Assembly (NCBI RefSeq): GCF_008329565.1
Contig: NZ_NPKT01000010.1
Span: 62,001 to 126,000 of the forward strand
Direction: 5' to 3'
From: Mycolicibacterium sp. P1-5
Lineage (GTDB): Bacteria > Actinomycetota > Actinomycetes > Mycobacteriales > Mycobacteriaceae
DNA: 64,000 nt
In this document: one piece after another, positions 24,082-33,363 of the stretch
Numbering within the stretch: position 1 is the stretch's first letter
How the letters are laid out: the number at the start of each line of letters is the position of its first letter
Notes under the pieces: generated by a model
Told to the model about the DNA's origin: nothing
What the model saw: only the letters and a program-made list of their open reading frames with translations
Databases searched by the model: none
Program-made: the position numbers and the translations under genes

Positions 24082-26307
24082 GTGTCCTCTGATACGTCCG
24101 AAAGCCACCCGCCGGCCCCGAACCAGGGCGGTTCGACCAGCGAGAGCGAAAACCCGGCGATCAAGTCCCCGGAGCCGAAAGCACATGGGCCGCGGACCAA
24201 CCAGGACTGGTGGCCGAATCAGGTCGACGTCACCAAGCTGCACCCGCATTCGCCGTATTCCAATCCGCTCGGCGACGACTTCGACTACGCAACCGAGTTC
24301 GCCAAGCTCGATACCGCGGCGCTGAAAGCCGATGTGCTGTCGGTCATCACCACCTCGCAGGACTGGTGGCCCGCCGACTATGGCAGCTACGCCGGCCTGT
24401 TCATTCGCATGAGCTGGCACGCCGCCGGTACCTACCGCATCCACGACGGTCGCGGAGGCGCCGGGCAGGGCATGCAGCGCTTCGCCCCGATCAACAGCTG
24501 GCCCGACAACGCCAACCTGGACAAGGCCCGCCGGCTGCTGTGGCCGGTCAAGAAGAAGTACGGCAACAAGCTTTCCTGGGCCGACCTCCTGGTGTTGGCC
24601 GGCAACGTCGCGCTGGAGTCGGCCGGCTTCCAGACGTTCGGCTTCGCCTTCGGCCGCCCCGACGTATGGGAGCCCGAAGAGATTCTCTTCGGCGAAGAAG
24701 ACGAATGGTTGGGCACCGACAAACGCTACTCCGGCGAGCGTGAACTGGCGGAGCCCTACGGCGCCACCACCATGGGCCTGATCTATGTCAATCCTGAAGG
24801 GCCAGAAGGCAATCCGGACCCGCTGAAGGCCGCTATCGACATCAAGGAAACTTTCGGCCGGATGGCGATGGACGTCGAGGAGACCGCGGCGCTGATCGTC
24901 GGTGGCCACACCCTGGGCAAGACTCACGGCGCCGGCGACGGCGACCTGGTCGGCCCGGAGCCCGAGGGCGCTCCGATCGAACAGCAAGGCCTGGGCTGGA
25001 AGTGCCCGTTCGGTTCCGGTAACGCCGGCGACACCATCACCAGTGGTCTCGAGGTGGTGTGGACCACCACACCGACCAAGTGGAGCAATTCCTACCTGGA
25101 GCTTCTCTACGGCTACGAGTGGGAGCTGACCAAGAGCCCGGCGGGCGCCTGGCAGTTCCAGGCCAAGGACGCCGAGGCGATCATCCCGGATCCGTTCGGC
25201 GGCCCGAACCGCAAGCCCACGATGCTGGTCACCGACATCTCGATGCGGGTCGACCCGGAGTTCGGCGCGATCACCCGGCGCTGGCTCGATCACCCCGAGG
25301 AGCTCAACGAGGCGTTCGCCAAGGCCTGGTACAAGCTGCTGCACCGCGATATGGGTCCAATCAGCCGCTACCTGGGCCCGTGGGTCGCCGAGCCGCAGCT
25401 GTGGCAGGACCCGGTGCCGCCCGTGCAGGGTGCGCTGATCGACGAGTCCGACGCCGCGACGCTGAAGGCCAAGATCTTGGATTCCGGGCTCACGGTGCCG
25501 CAGCTGGTCAAAACCGCGTGGTCGTCGGCGTCGAGCTACCGCAACACCGACAAGCGCGGCGGCGCCAACGGTGCCCGGCTACGGCTTGAGCCGCAGCGCA
25601 ATTGGGAGGTCAACGAGCCGGCCGAGTTGGCCAAGGTGCTCCCGGTCCTGGAGCGGATCCAGCAGGAGTTCAACGCCGCGGGAGGCAAGACCGTCTCGCT
25701 CGCCGATGTGATCGTGCTCGGCGGTAACGCCGCGATCGAGAAAGCGGCCAAGGAGGCCGGTTACGCGATCGGCGTGCACTTCGCACCGGGCCGCACCGAC
25801 GCCAGCCAGGAGCAGACCGATGTGGAGTCGTTCGCGGTCCTCGAACCGCGGGCCGACGGGTTCCGCAACTATGCGCGTCCCGGGGAGAAGGCTCCGCTGG
25901 AGCAGTTGCTGGTGGAGAAGGCCCAACTGTTGGACGTGACCGCTCCGGAGCTGACCGTTCTGCTCGGCGGCCTGCGGGTGCTCGGCGCCAACCACGGCGG
26001 CACCAAGCACGGCGTGTTCACCGATCGGGTCGGCGTGCTATCGAATGACTTCTTCACCAACCTGCTCGACATGGGCACGCAGTGGAAGACGTCGTCCAAC
26101 GCCGAGAACGTCTACGAGGGCACCGACCGCACCACCGGTGCGCTCAAGTGGACGGCGACCGCGGCCGACCTGGTGTTCGGCTCGAACTCGATACTGCGCG
26201 CCGTGGTCGAGGTCTACGCGCAGGACGACAACGCAGGCAAGTTCGTCGAGGACTTCGTCGCGGCGTGGGTCAAGGTCACCAACAACGACCGGTTCGACCT
26301 GTCCTGA
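24082..26307 (+). CDS. katG: Catalase-peroxidase KatG
   Basis: The 741-residue enzyme matches KatG in length and motifs. The distal site RMSWHAAG gives R109, W112 and H113. [13 protein letters not shown] holds the proximal haem histidine. [11 protein letters not shown] and [10 protein letters not shown] provide the Tyr and Met of the Met-Tyr-Trp adduct. The isoniazid-resistance position corresponding to Ser315 keeps TSG ([11 protein letters not shown]). GTG 24082 is chosen for its AAAGGG site and because M. tuberculosis katG also starts with GTG; a GTG at 24046 lacks a site. Its function is peroxide detoxification and isoniazid activation. It is co-transcribed with and repressed through furA. 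Confidence 0.96.
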   Translation: MSSDTSESHPPAPNQGGSTSESENPAIKSPEPKAHGPRTNQDWWPNQVDVTKLHPHSPYSNPLGDDFDYATEFAKLDTAALKADVLSVITTSQDWWPADYGSYAGLFIRMSWHAAGTYRIHDGRGGAGQGMQRFAPINSWPDNANLDKARRLLWPVKKKYGNKLSWADLLVLAGNVALESAGFQTFGFAFGRPDVWEPEEILFGEEDEWLGTDKRYSGERELAEPYGATTMGLIYVNPEGPEGNPDPLKAAIDIKETFGRMAMDVEETAALIVGGHTLGKTHGAGDGDLVGPEPEGAPIEQQGLGWKCPFGSGNAGDTITSGLEVVWTTTPTKWSNSYLELLYGYEWELTKSPAGAWQFQAKDAEAIIPDPFGGPNRKPTMLVTDISMRVDPEFGAITRRWLDHPEELNEAFAKAWYKLLHRDMGPISRYLGPWVAEPQLWQDPVPPVQGALIDESDAATLKAKILDSGLTVPQLVKTAWSSASSYRNTDKRGGANGARLRLEPQRNWEVNEPAELAKVLPVLERIQQEFNAAGGKTVSLADVIVLGGNAAIEKAAKEAGYAIGVHFAPGRTDASQEQTDVESFAVLEPRADGFRNYARPGEKAPLEQLLVEKAQLLDVTAPELTVLLGGLRVLGANHGGTKHGVFTDRVGVLSNDFFTNLLDMGTQWKTSSNAENVYEGTDRTTGALKWTATAADLVFGSNSILRAVVEVYAQDDNAGKFVEDFVAAWVKVTNNDRFDLS

Positions 26308-26322
26308 TCGACAAGCGGTAAG

Positions 26323-26355
26323 CGAAACCCCGCGGGCACTGCCCGCGGGGTTTCG
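26323..26355 (+). terminator. Strong hairpin terminator after katG
   Basis: A perfect 15-bp stem (CGAAACCCCGCGGGC with its complement) and a 3-nt loop start 16 nt after the katG stop. The downstream side has only a weak T stretch. It can also stop transcripts from the opposite direction. Confidence 0.85.
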
Positions 26356-26446
26356 TCATTGTGGCGCAGTAGTTTTCGCGAGTGTGCGGGTTCGTACGCG
26401 ACGCGCCGCGCGCCGCGTACTGGAGCGCACCCTCGGGGTGGAGAAG

Positions 26447-26743
26447 CTAGCGGCAGCCGCCGGCGCTGACCCAGCGTCCGTTGTAGCCGACGCACCCGGA
26501 CACCGGCGGGGGCGGCGGCGGATGTGGCGGATAGTCCTCGGGCAGCGGCGCGTAGTACGACGGCGGCGGCACATAGGGCGCCATCACGTCGGACAGATCC
26601 GCGCAGCCGCTGACCGAGACTCGCCGACCGGCGCTGGCGCAGACATCGGCATTGGCCTGACCGCTTGGCAGGATCGTCACGATCGCCGCGGGGACCCCCG
26701 TCAGTGCCAGCACAGCCGCCGCGGCCGTACACCAGGTTCGCAT
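26447..26743 (-). CDS. Small exported proline-rich protein
   Basis: The 98-residue product has a signal peptide (MRTWCTAAAAVLALTG...QANA) and a mature part with four cysteines (VCASAGRRVSVSGC, SGCVGYNGRWVSAGGC) around a Pro/Tyr-rich stretch (YVPPPSYYAPLPEDYPP). The two paired-cysteine motifs resemble each other, suggesting two small disulfide loops. ATG 26743 is supported by a TATACT box 6 nt upstream. Function unknown. Confidence 0.65.
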   Translation of the reverse strand: MRTWCTAAAAVLALTGVPAAIVTILPSGQANADVCASAGRRVSVSGCADLSDVMAPYVPPPSYYAPLPEDYPPHPPPPPPVSGCVGYNGRWVSAGGCR

Positions 26744-26749
26744 CACGGG

Positions 26750-26755
26750 AGTATA
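26750..26755 (-). promoter_or_regulatory. -10 box TATACT of the small exported protein gene
   Basis: On the minus strand TATACT is followed by CCCGTG and ATG 26743, the clearest -10 match in the window, indicating a leaderless transcript. Confidence 0.6.
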
Positions 26756-26783
26756 TCCGCGCGCTCCGCGTGATACACCGAGA

Positions 26784-27641
26784 TCAGTGCCGGTGCTGGC
26801 GGCTACGTCGCAACCTGATCAATACCGACACCACGACCAGCACCGCCAGCATCGCGACCCATGTCCACCCACTGGTCTGGTAGACCCAGCCGGCCACCCC
26901 GCGCTGCAGTCGGCCGGCCGCGCCGATCACCGGATCAGCGGCGTTTCCCTGCGCGCTGAACAACCTGATCTCGTAGCGGCCGTAGTAGCTGACGTAGAGT
27001 CCGACCGCGACCAGCACGATGCCGCCGATCCGGTTGACGTAGGGCAGCAGCCGGCGCATCCGATCCACCAAAGCTGTACTGGTCAAGGCGATTCCGACCG
27101 CCAGCACGCCGACCACCAACGCCAGTCCAGCGGCGTAGGCGGCGTAGACCAACACTGCATGGACAGTAGAACCGGTGCGCAGCGCACTGCCGGTGACGGC
27201 CAGGAACGGGCCGATCGTGCACGACAGCGACGCGACGGCGTAGCCGACCCCGTAGCCGAACATCGATCCCAGCCGGGCCGTCGGCGCCGATCGCCACTTC
27301 GGGCCGATCGGCCCCGAGGTCAGCTCCCGGCCGGACAGTAGCGAAATGCCCAGCGCGACAAGGACTATGCCGATCACGATCGTGGCGTACGGGAGGTAAT
27401 GCTGGACGGCGGAGGCGACCGGAACCGTCAGTAAGCCGAACAGGCCGAACACCGCGAGAAAGCCCAGCGCCATCGCAGCGGTGGCTCCAACGGCACGTCC
27501 CACCGCGGCGGTGCGGGCGGGATCAACGCCATCGCCGCGCACGACCAGCGTCAAGTAGGCCGGAAGCATGGCGAATCCGCACGGGTTGAGCGCAGCCACC
27601 ATCCCGGCGGCCAGTGCCAGGCCGATCAGGTTTGCGTCCAC
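26784..27641 (-). CDS. CcdA/DsbD-like membrane thiol-disulfide transporter
   Basis: The 285-residue protein has about six to seven membrane helices, with the paired prolines and cysteines of the CcdA family: AALNPCGFAMLPAY near the N-terminus and SLSCTIGPFLAV in the middle. CcdA carries reducing equivalents across the membrane to extracytoplasmic thioredoxin-like proteins. GTG 27641 starts 7 nt after the stop of the MPT53-like gene. The gene pair reproduces the Rv2877c-mpt53 order of M. tuberculosis as I recall it. Its partner is probably the neighbouring WCPFC protein. Confidence 0.85.
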   Translation of the reverse strand: MDANLIGLALAAGMVAALNPCGFAMLPAYLTLVVRGDGVDPARTAAVGRAVGATAAMALGFLAVFGLFGLLTVPVASAVQHYLPYATIVIGIVLVALGISLLSGRELTSGPIGPKWRSAPTARLGSMFGYGVGYAVASLSCTIGPFLAVTGSALRTGSTVHAVLVYAAYAAGLALVVGVLAVGIALTSTALVDRMRRLLPYVNRIGGIVLVAVGLYVSYYGRYEIRLFSAQGNAADPVIGAAGRLQRGVAGWVYQTSGWTWVAMLAVLVVVSVLIRLRRSRQHRH

Positions 27642-27648
27642 GGGGCGC

Positions 27649-28137
27649 TCAGGACGCCAGCGCGCGCACCCGGTCGGTGAGCTCCTGCTCCGACATGGCC
27701 GATGTCGGATTGTTGACGAACGTCGACGACCCATCGGGGCGGACAAACACATACGCGGGCTGCCAGGGCACCTTGAACCGGGCCCAGATGGATCCGTCGG
27801 CGTCGTTGAGATTGGTGAAGTTCAGGTTGTACTTCGACACGAAGGCCTGCATCTGCCCGACGTCGGATCGCGCGGCGACACCGACGAACGTGACCTTTGG
27901 ATTCGCCGCGGCGACCTGGCCGACGTTGGGGGCCTCCTGATTGCAGAACGGGCACCACGGCGTCCAGAACCACAGGACCGCCGGCTTGCCCTGCAGGCTC
28001 GCGCCGTTGAACGACGCCCCGCTCAGGGTGGTGCCGGTGAACGCCAGTTGGTCGTCGGCGAGGGCCGTCGGGGGCGTCGCGACGCCGATCGTCAATGCGG
28101 CCATCGCGACGGCCAGTGCGCGGAGCAGAAATTTCAT
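27649..28137 (-). CDS. mpt53: Secreted thioredoxin-fold protein MPT53 (DsbE-like)
   Basis: A signal peptide (1-27, PTALA) precedes a thioredoxin fold with the active site WCPFC (C62, C65) in AVLWFWTPWCPFC and the cis-proline loop KVPWQPAYVF. M. tuberculosis Mpt53 has the same motif and acts as an oxidase of exported proteins. ATG 28137 is chosen for its GGGAGG ribosome site and because an upstream extension would spoil the signal peptide. It is co-transcribed with the CcdA-like gene. Confidence 0.9.
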   Translation of the reverse strand: MKFLLRALAVAMAALTIGVATPPTALADDQLAFTGTTLSGASFNGASLQGKPAVLWFWTPWCPFCNQEAPNVGQVAAANPKVTFVGVAARSDVGQMQAFVSKYNLNFTNLNDADGSIWARFKVPWQPAYVFVRPDGSSTFVNNPTSAMSEQELTDRVRALAS

Positions 28138-28211
28138 GACACGACCTCCCGGCTCGGGGCAGACTGCTCTCCTTGTCACGATTTCCTGCCGCATCCGGTT
28201 CAATCAGGCCG

Positions 28212-28243
28212 TTGACAGTTTACGTGACGTAACGGAACATAAT
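28212..28243 (+). promoter_or_regulatory. tetR promoter with palindromic operator
   Basis: TTGACA (28212-28217) and CATAAT (28238-28243) flank a perfect 13-nt palindrome, TTACGT-G-ACGTAA (28220-28232), ending 15 bp before the TetR start. The position between the boxes is typical for autorepression. The 20-bp spacer is longer than ideal. Confidence 0.6.
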
Positions 28244-28247
28244 TTCT

Positions 28248-28871
28248 GTGAGCGCGCCGAACCGCGAAGGGACGACGGACCCCGAACCGGTCCGAGGCCG
28301 GCCGCGGGATCCGCGCACCGACTCCGCGATCATGGCGGCCACCCGCCGATTGCTCACCGACGTCGGCTACGACCAGGTGTCCATGGAGTCGATCGCCCGC
28401 GCCGCCGGAGTCAGCCGCCCCACCGTCTACCGGCGCTGGCCGTCCAAAGCTCATGTGGTGTTCGAGGCGGCATTCGGAACCGACGCCGGCACCACCGGAT
28501 TACCGAGGTCCGGTGACTTCGAAGTCGACCTGCGTGAGTTCGTCCGCGGCGCTGTCGCGTTCTGGCGTGAACCGGTGGTCGAAGCCGCGACGATGGGCAT
28601 CCTCGCCGAGCGTCATCGCGACTCCGAATTGCACATTCGCACACAGCAATTGCTCGATGACAGGATTCGCGGCGAACTGGCCGACCTGGTCCGCGCCGGG
28701 GCGACCCAAGGGGTGGTGCGCGCCGACGTCGATACCGACACCCTGTTCAACGTGCTGGTCGGCACCACCTTCTACGGCGCGCTCGTCGACGGGCGCGACG
28801 ACACCGACCGGCTCGTCGACACGCTCTGCTCCCTGATCATGCAAGGCGCGCAGGCGCGAGGAAAGGAATGA
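28248..28871 (+). CDS. TetR-family transcriptional regulator
   Basis: The 207-residue protein has a TetR N-terminal domain (ATRRLLTDVGYDQVSMESIARAAGVSRPTVYRRWPSKAHVV) and a TetR_C-like ligand domain. It is first in a three-gene chain: its TGA overlaps the ATG of the DUF1214 gene by ATGA, so translation is coupled. The palindrome in its promoter is the likely operator, so it probably represses the whole chain until a ligand, perhaps the substrate of the two enzymes, binds. Confidence 0.88.
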   Translation: MSAPNREGTTDPEPVRGRPRDPRTDSAIMAATRRLLTDVGYDQVSMESIARAAGVSRPTVYRRWPSKAHVVFEAAFGTDAGTTGLPRSGDFEVDLREFVRGAVAFWREPVVEAATMGILAERHRDSELHIRTQQLLDDRIRGELADLVRAGATQGVVRADVDTDTLFNVLVGTTFYGALVDGRDDTDRLVDTLCSLIMQGAQARGKE

Positions 28872-29944
28872 CGATGGCAGGCGACGAACTATCCACCGCT
28901 TTTCACGAACTGCTCGACGAACTCGGCGCGATCGAACGCAAGTTTCTGGCGAGCGATCCCCCGCTGTCCGAGGCCGACATCCTCGACGGGTATCGGCTGA
29001 CGTTCAGCCTGCTGCGGGTGGCGGTCGACGCCTATGTCTGGGGAGATAAGGACAATCCGCGATTCGTCGACGTCATCAGTCCCTACCAGCGGTGGGGCGG
29101 TGACAACTCGGACGCCTTCTATCAACTGGCCCCGATCGACCCCGGCCGCACCTATCGGGTGACCGGCAATCGCGGTGACTCGGTCTACCTGTCGATCACC
29201 GTCTACGGCGGTCCCGACGACGGGCACTACAGCAATCGCATCGTCGGAACCATGAATGACCGGTCACTGCAGTTCGACGCCGACGGCAACTTCGAGTTCA
29301 CGATCAGCCCCGACCCGCAGCCCGGCCCGTGGCTCAAGCTCGAGGACGACGCCGTCGTCGCGCTGACCCGCGACTACCTGAACGACCCCGAGACCGATCG
29401 CCGGGTGCAGTGGAAGATCGAGGCGCTCGACCCTCCGGCCCGCAAGCGCGACGACCGGGCCGACCTCATCCGTCGCCTACGAGCCGCACGGACGTGGCTC
29501 ACCGAGCAGTACTCGTTCGTCCCCACGAAAGTAGAGCCGGCGAACGAGATCGCCGAGCCCTACCCGGTTCCGCAGCAGACCTACGGCTGGGCCGCCGGTG
29601 ACGCCGCCTACGCGATGGGAGCCTACGAACTGCAGCCCGGTCAGGCACTGATCATCGAGGGCACCTCACCGCCGTGCGTGTTCTGGAACCTGTGCCTGTG
29701 GAACCCCTTCCTGCACACCTACGACTACACCTACGAGCGGGTCACGATCAACGGCGCGCATGTCACTTACGAGCCCGACGGATCGTGGCGAATCGTGGTG
29801 AGCGACACCGATCCCGGCCACCCCAACTGGGTGTCGACGGCGGGGCGCACCAAGGGCCTGATCTGGCTGCGCTGGTTCCTGCCCGAGGAGACCCCGAAGC
29901 GGCCGGCGTGCCGGGTCGTGGACATCGCCGAGGTGTCAGCGTGA
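28868..29944 (+). CDS. DUF1214-domain protein
   Basis: The 358-residue protein contains TYRVTGNRGDSVYLSITVYGG, GPWLKLEDDAVVALTRDYLNDP and a C-terminal half (YELQPGQALIIEGTSPPCVFWNLCLWNPFLHTYDY) matching the DUF1214 type. The biochemistry of this domain is unknown. A GGAAAGGA site precedes ATG 28868, which overlaps the tetR stop. Its own TGA overlaps the GTG of the sulfotransferase gene (GTGA), so all three products are likely made together. No signal peptide is seen. Confidence 0.75.
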   Translation: MTMAGDELSTAFHELLDELGAIERKFLASDPPLSEADILDGYRLTFSLLRVAVDAYVWGDKDNPRFVDVISPYQRWGGDNSDAFYQLAPIDPGRTYRVTGNRGDSVYLSITVYGGPDDGHYSNRIVGTMNDRSLQFDADGNFEFTISPDPQPGPWLKLEDDAVVALTRDYLNDPETDRRVQWKIEALDPPARKRDDRADLIRRLRAARTWLTEQYSFVPTKVEPANEIAEPYPVPQQTYGWAAGDAAYAMGAYELQPGQALIIEGTSPPCVFWNLCLWNPFLHTYDYTYERVTINGAHVTYEPDGSWRIVVSDTDPGHPNWVSTAGRTKGLIWLRWFLPEETPKRPACRVVDIAEVSA

Positions 29945-31224
29945 CCGCCGGCGTGCAGCGGCCCGCGCCGATCAGGTTCACCGACCTCGCGCATCCGGTG
30001 TTCCCCGAGGCCGCCCAGCCGATACGCGAGGCGCTCGCGGGTTATGGATCGATCCTGGAACTGACCTCAGAAGCGTTGCTGGCGACCGCAACCGAACGCA
30101 CCGGGCTGCACGGCTGGGGTGACGACAGCTTCCGGATGCGCCTCGATGTGTTGACCGCGTCGCTGCGCGAGGAGGCCGGCCTGTCGGACGTCGGGGTGGC
30201 CGTGGTCTTCGAGCAACTCGCAGGCAACTTGGTCAACCGGCTGCGACTGGAGGCGCTGATCGCCGAGCACCCCGAGATCGAGGACATCGAGATCACCCGG
30301 CCGATCATCATCTGCGGCCTGCCCCGTACCGGGACCACCCACCTGCACAACCTGATCGCCGCCGACCCGAACATTCGCTACCTGCCGTACTGGGAGAGCC
30401 TCGAGCCCTTCCCCGGCCCCGATGAGCTTCATCATTTCCCCGGGTCGCTTCGCTCCTGCCCGCCGGATCAGGCGCGCCGCGACCGCTGCACGGCCGGACT
30501 CGACTTGGTCGACACGACAATGCCGGAATTCAAGCGGATGCACGATATGACCGTCGACCATGCGCACGAGGAAATTCAGCTGCTGGCCAACGACATCTCC
30601 GGCATGCTGTTCGAAACCACCTACTATCTGCCATCTTTCGCGGCGCACTACAAGTCCCACGACCAGCGCCCGTCGTACGCCTATCTCAAACGTCAACTGC
30701 AGGCCATGCAGTGGTTGCGTGGCGGCACTCGCTGGGTGTTGAAATCCCCGCAGCACCTCGAACAGTTCCCCACCCTGTTTGCCACCTTCCCCGACGCGAC
30801 TTTCGTTGTGACTCATCGCGATCCGGTCGAGGTGACCCGCTCGATGCTCACCATGATCGCGTACGCGTCCCGAATGGCCTGTGCGCAGCCCGATCCGGCC
30901 AACATCGGCGCGTACTGGCTCGAGCGGGCCGACGACCTCTTCAGCGGCTGCCTGCGCGACCGCGATGTGCTCCCGCCCGAGCAGTCGATCGACGTACGGT
31001 TCACCGACTTCATGGCCGACGAACAGGGCACCCTGTCGGCGATCTACGCGCTGGCCGATCAGCCGTTCGGTGACGACGTGCGAGCCGCGATGGCCGACTT
31101 CATCACCGAGCACCCTCGCGGCCGTTACGGCGAGGTGATCTACGACCTTGCCGATGTGGGACTCGACGCCGGCGAGGTGGCCGAGCGCCTGCGCGCCTAC
31201 CGGGACCGGTTCGTGGCCAGGTGA
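29941..31224 (+). CDS. Sulfotransferase-family protein
   Basis: The 427-residue protein carries the PAPS 5'-phosphosulfate loop CGLPRTGTTHLHNL (125-138), then RWVLKSPQHLEQFPTL and FVVTHRDPVEVTRSM, which carry the 3'-phosphate-binding Arg and Ser. Such mycobacterial enzymes transfer sulfate from PAPS to lipids or sterols; the acceptor here is unknown. The GTG start overlaps the previous TGA. The 3' end overlaps the convergent Mug gene by 28 bp. Confidence 0.85.
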   Translation: MTAGVQRPAPIRFTDLAHPVFPEAAQPIREALAGYGSILELTSEALLATATERTGLHGWGDDSFRMRLDVLTASLREEAGLSDVGVAVVFEQLAGNLVNRLRLEALIAEHPEIEDIEITRPIIICGLPRTGTTHLHNLIAADPNIRYLPYWESLEPFPGPDELHHFPGSLRSCPPDQARRDRCTAGLDLVDTTMPEFKRMHDMTVDHAHEEIQLLANDISGMLFETTYYLPSFAAHYKSHDQRPSYAYLKRQLQAMQWLRGGTRWVLKSPQHLEQFPTLFATFPDATFVVTHRDPVEVTRSMLTMIAYASRMACAQPDPANIGAYWLERADDLFSGCLRDRDVLPPEQSIDVRFTDFMADEQGTLSAIYALADQPFGDDVRAAMADFITEHPRGRYGEVIYDLADVGLDAGEVAERLRAYRDRFVAR

Positions 31225-31718
31225 TCGTGCAGTTCGGCGTAGGCCGCCACGAGCGCCCCGAGCGTGAAGCGACGATTGCGACCGCTGGGGTTGGGTAGGA
31301 CCCACGCGGCGGAGCCCGCGACGCTGTCGCGTTGAAGACCCCAATCCACCGCGCTGGTCCCGAGCACCACGGAAATCGCCGGCTTGCCCAGGAATGCCAG
31401 CACGCGTGGCGAGACGGCGCGCATCCTGGCTTCGAACGCCGCGAGCGACTGCCGGATCTCAAGAGCCGACACCTCGTCTGCGCCCGACGTCGGGCGTGTC
31501 ACGACGGCGGTGATCCCGCACCCGTAATCGAGAAGGCTTCGCTCCTCGGACGGGGCCAACTGCCGGTCGGTGAACCCGGCGCGGTGGATCGCGGTCCAGA
31601 AGCGGTTGGTGGGGCTGGAGAAGTTGTATCCGTCAGCCTGCGCCGTCAACGCCGGATTGATGCCGCAGAAAACGACGTCCAAATGCCTGGCCAGGACGTC
31701 TGGCTGATATGTCCGCAT
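31197..31718 (-). CDS. mug: Mug-family mismatch-specific uracil/thymine DNA glycosylase
   Basis: The 173-residue protein has FCGINPALTA (18-26), with the catalytic-site Asn of the Mug GINPG motif, GYGC-like GCGITAVVTRPTSGADE and the intercalation motif LPNPSGRNRR. These define the Mug/TDG family, which removes U or modified pyrimidines opposite G. ATG 31718 (MRTYQPDVL) is chosen because upstream residues do not look like protein. It is divergent from the aldo-keto reductase. Confidence 0.85.
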   Translation of the reverse strand: MRTYQPDVLARHLDVVFCGINPALTAQADGYNFSSPTNRFWTAIHRAGFTDRQLAPSEERSLLDYGCGITAVVTRPTSGADEVSALEIRQSLAAFEARMRAVSPRVLAFLGKPAISVVLGTSAVDWGLQRDSVAGSAAWVLPNPSGRNRRFTLGALVAAYAELHDHLATNRSR

Positions 31719-31804
31719 CACGAAGAGTCTGACTCCAAATATGGACAGGCCCAAGCGCGGGTGCCACGCTCGAGGTGGATCCCGCCGACGACGAACGGAG
31801 GACC

Positions 31805-32665
31805 ATGACAAACGCGGCAGCAGCCGGCAGCATCGCCATCGGTGATCTGACCGTGAACCGGCTCGGGTTCGGATCGATGCGACTCACCGGCAAAGGCGTC
31901 TGGGGTCCGCCAGAAGATCACGACGAATCCATTCGCGTCCTGCGTCGCGCGGTCGAACTGGGCGTCAACTTCATCGACACCGCCGACTCCTACGGCCCCT
32001 ACGTCGCCGAAGAGTTGATCCACGAGGCCCTGCATCCCTACCCGGACGACCTCGTGATCGCCACCAAGGCAGGGCTACTCCGCACCGGGCCCGACGTCTG
32101 GATCCCGCTCGGCAACCCCAGCTACCTACGCCAAGAAGTGGAACTGAGCCTGCGCCGGCTCGGCGTCGATCGCATCGACTTGCACCAGCTGCACCGCGTC
32201 GACCCCAACTTTCCGCTCGAGGACCAGGTCGGAGAGCTCGCGAAGTTGCAACAGGAGGGCAAGATCCGGCACATCGGACTCTCCGAGGTGGACGCCGACC
32301 AACTCAAGGCCGCGCAGAAAATCGCACCCATCGTCTCGGTTCAGAACCTCTACAACTTGACGACCCGCACGGCCGAACCGCTGCTCGAGGAGGCCGAGGC
32401 CCAAGGCATCGCCTTCATCCCGTGGTTCCCGCTCGCAGCCGGTCCACTCGCCGAAACAGACGGTCCCCTCGGTTCGTTGGCCTCCGAGCATGGGGCCAGC
32501 CCGTCCCAACTCGCGCTGGCCTGGTTGCTGAAGCGCTCGCCGGTGATGGTGCCTATCCCCGGAACCTCACGCGTCGACCACCTCGAACCGAATGTCGCCG
32601 CTGCGGCGATCGAACTGACCGACGAGGAGTTCAGGTCCATCGACGCGGCGACCGCTGGCGCATAG
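31805..32665 (+). CDS. Aldo/keto reductase
   Basis: The 286-residue NADPH-dependent reductase has the tetrad D58 (FIDTAD), Y63 (SYGP), K88 (ATKAG) and H130 (QLHRVD), and ends with a phosphate-binding PIPGTSR loop. Substrate is not predictable; AKRs of this size reduce aldehydes or quinones. GGAGG just before ATG 31805 fixes the start over an in-frame ATG at 31775. Confidence 0.9.
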   Translation: MTNAAAAGSIAIGDLTVNRLGFGSMRLTGKGVWGPPEDHDESIRVLRRAVELGVNFIDTADSYGPYVAEELIHEALHPYPDDLVIATKAGLLRTGPDVWIPLGNPSYLRQEVELSLRRLGVDRIDLHQLHRVDPNFPLEDQVGELAKLQQEGKIRHIGLSEVDADQLKAAQKIAPIVSVQNLYNLTTRTAEPLLEEAEAQGIAFIPWFPLAAGPLAETDGPLGSLASEHGASPSQLALAWLLKRSPVMVPIPGTSRVDHLEPNVAAAAIELTDEEFRSIDAATAGA

Positions 32666-32675
32666 CGCCACGCCT

Positions 32676-33251
32676 TCAGCGGCGAACCCGCGACAGTCGC
32701 GCAAGCCGCGTTCGGTCGACCAGGACACAACTGTGCACACCGGCAAGCTGTTCGGCGGCCCTGGTGTAACGGTGGTTGGACACCACCATCGTCGCCACGC
32801 AGTCATGGACGGCGGCACCAGCAACCACCTGCTGAATAGCGGAGCCGTTGACCACCCGGCTCTGCCGCTTACACTGCACAGCGGTGCGGATGCCATCTTT
32901 GGTCGCGATCAGGTCGACACCGAAATCTCCTGTCGCCCTTGTGACTTCGACGGTATAGCCGATTCCCCGCAACACTGCCGCGACATAGTGCTCGAACTCG
33001 ACACCGGTCATGGCGTCGACAGCGGCCTGGCCGGTGGCCCGGTATAGCGCGTCGCGCCGCAGGTTTCGGCGGTGGTCGAGCCAGGCCAGCAGTGCGCGCC
33101 AGGCGCACACCACCACCGCCACCGCACTCAGTGCGGCGAGCGCCCACACCGCCTTGTTCAAGACGCCGATAAACGTCAGCAGCGCGGTGGTGGCCACCCA
33201 CAACCCCAGCCACTGCAGCGCCGTCGTCACCGCGGCCGAGCCCTCGCGCAC
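32676..33251 (-). CDS. Membrane-anchored Mrr-type restriction endonuclease domain protein
   Basis: The 191-residue protein has two membrane helices (about 13-32 and 34-57) followed by an Mrr_cat nuclease domain: MTGVEFEHYVAAVL (E85), GDFGVDLIA (D113) and QCK (126-128), the D-QxK core of PD-(D/E)XK nucleases. The active site looks intact. No methyltransferase or specificity gene is near, so it is a solitary nuclease held at the membrane, perhaps acting on incoming or modified DNA. A TACGGT box 6 nt before GTG 33251 supports the start. Confidence 0.8.
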   Translation of the reverse strand: MREGSAAVTTALQWLGLWVATTALLTFIGVLNKAVWALAALSAVAVVVCAWRALLAWLDHRRNLRRDALYRATGQAAVDAMTGVEFEHYVAAVLRGIGYTVEVTRATGDFGVDLIATKDGIRTAVQCKRQSRVVNGSAIQQVVAGAAVHDCVATMVVSNHRYTRAAEQLAGVHSCVLVDRTRLARLSRVRR

Positions 33252-33257
33252 GCCGTC

Positions 33258-33263
33258 ACCGTA
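33258..33263 (-). promoter_or_regulatory. -10 box TACGGT of the Mrr-like gene
   Basis: TACGGT is followed on the minus strand by GACGGC and GTG 33251, predicting a leaderless transcript. Confidence 0.5.
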
Positions 33264-33351
33264 GCGGCGGGCGCTGACAGGGATTCCGGACAGGGAGGCA
33301 CAGCGGCCAAATCGTGACCCGTTCGCATCAAGTTTGGCGTAATCACACCCA

Positions 33352-33357
33352 TACAGT
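33352..33357 (+). promoter_or_regulatory. -10 box TACAGT of a leaderless LLM oxidoreductase transcript
   Basis: TACAGT is followed by GCTCAG and ATG 33364, with no ribosome site. Confidence 0.55.
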
Positions 33358-33363
33358 GCTCAG

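Noticed and set aside
24079..25344. A 421-codon open frame antisense to katG
   Set aside because: Long antisense frames are expected in GC-rich genes. The katG frame is certain, and the antisense product resembles no protein.
26395..26440. GC-rich palindromic stretch downstream of the katG terminator as a small RNA
   Set aside because: The inverted repeats are short alternating GC runs that arise easily in this base composition, with no promoter or terminator of its own.
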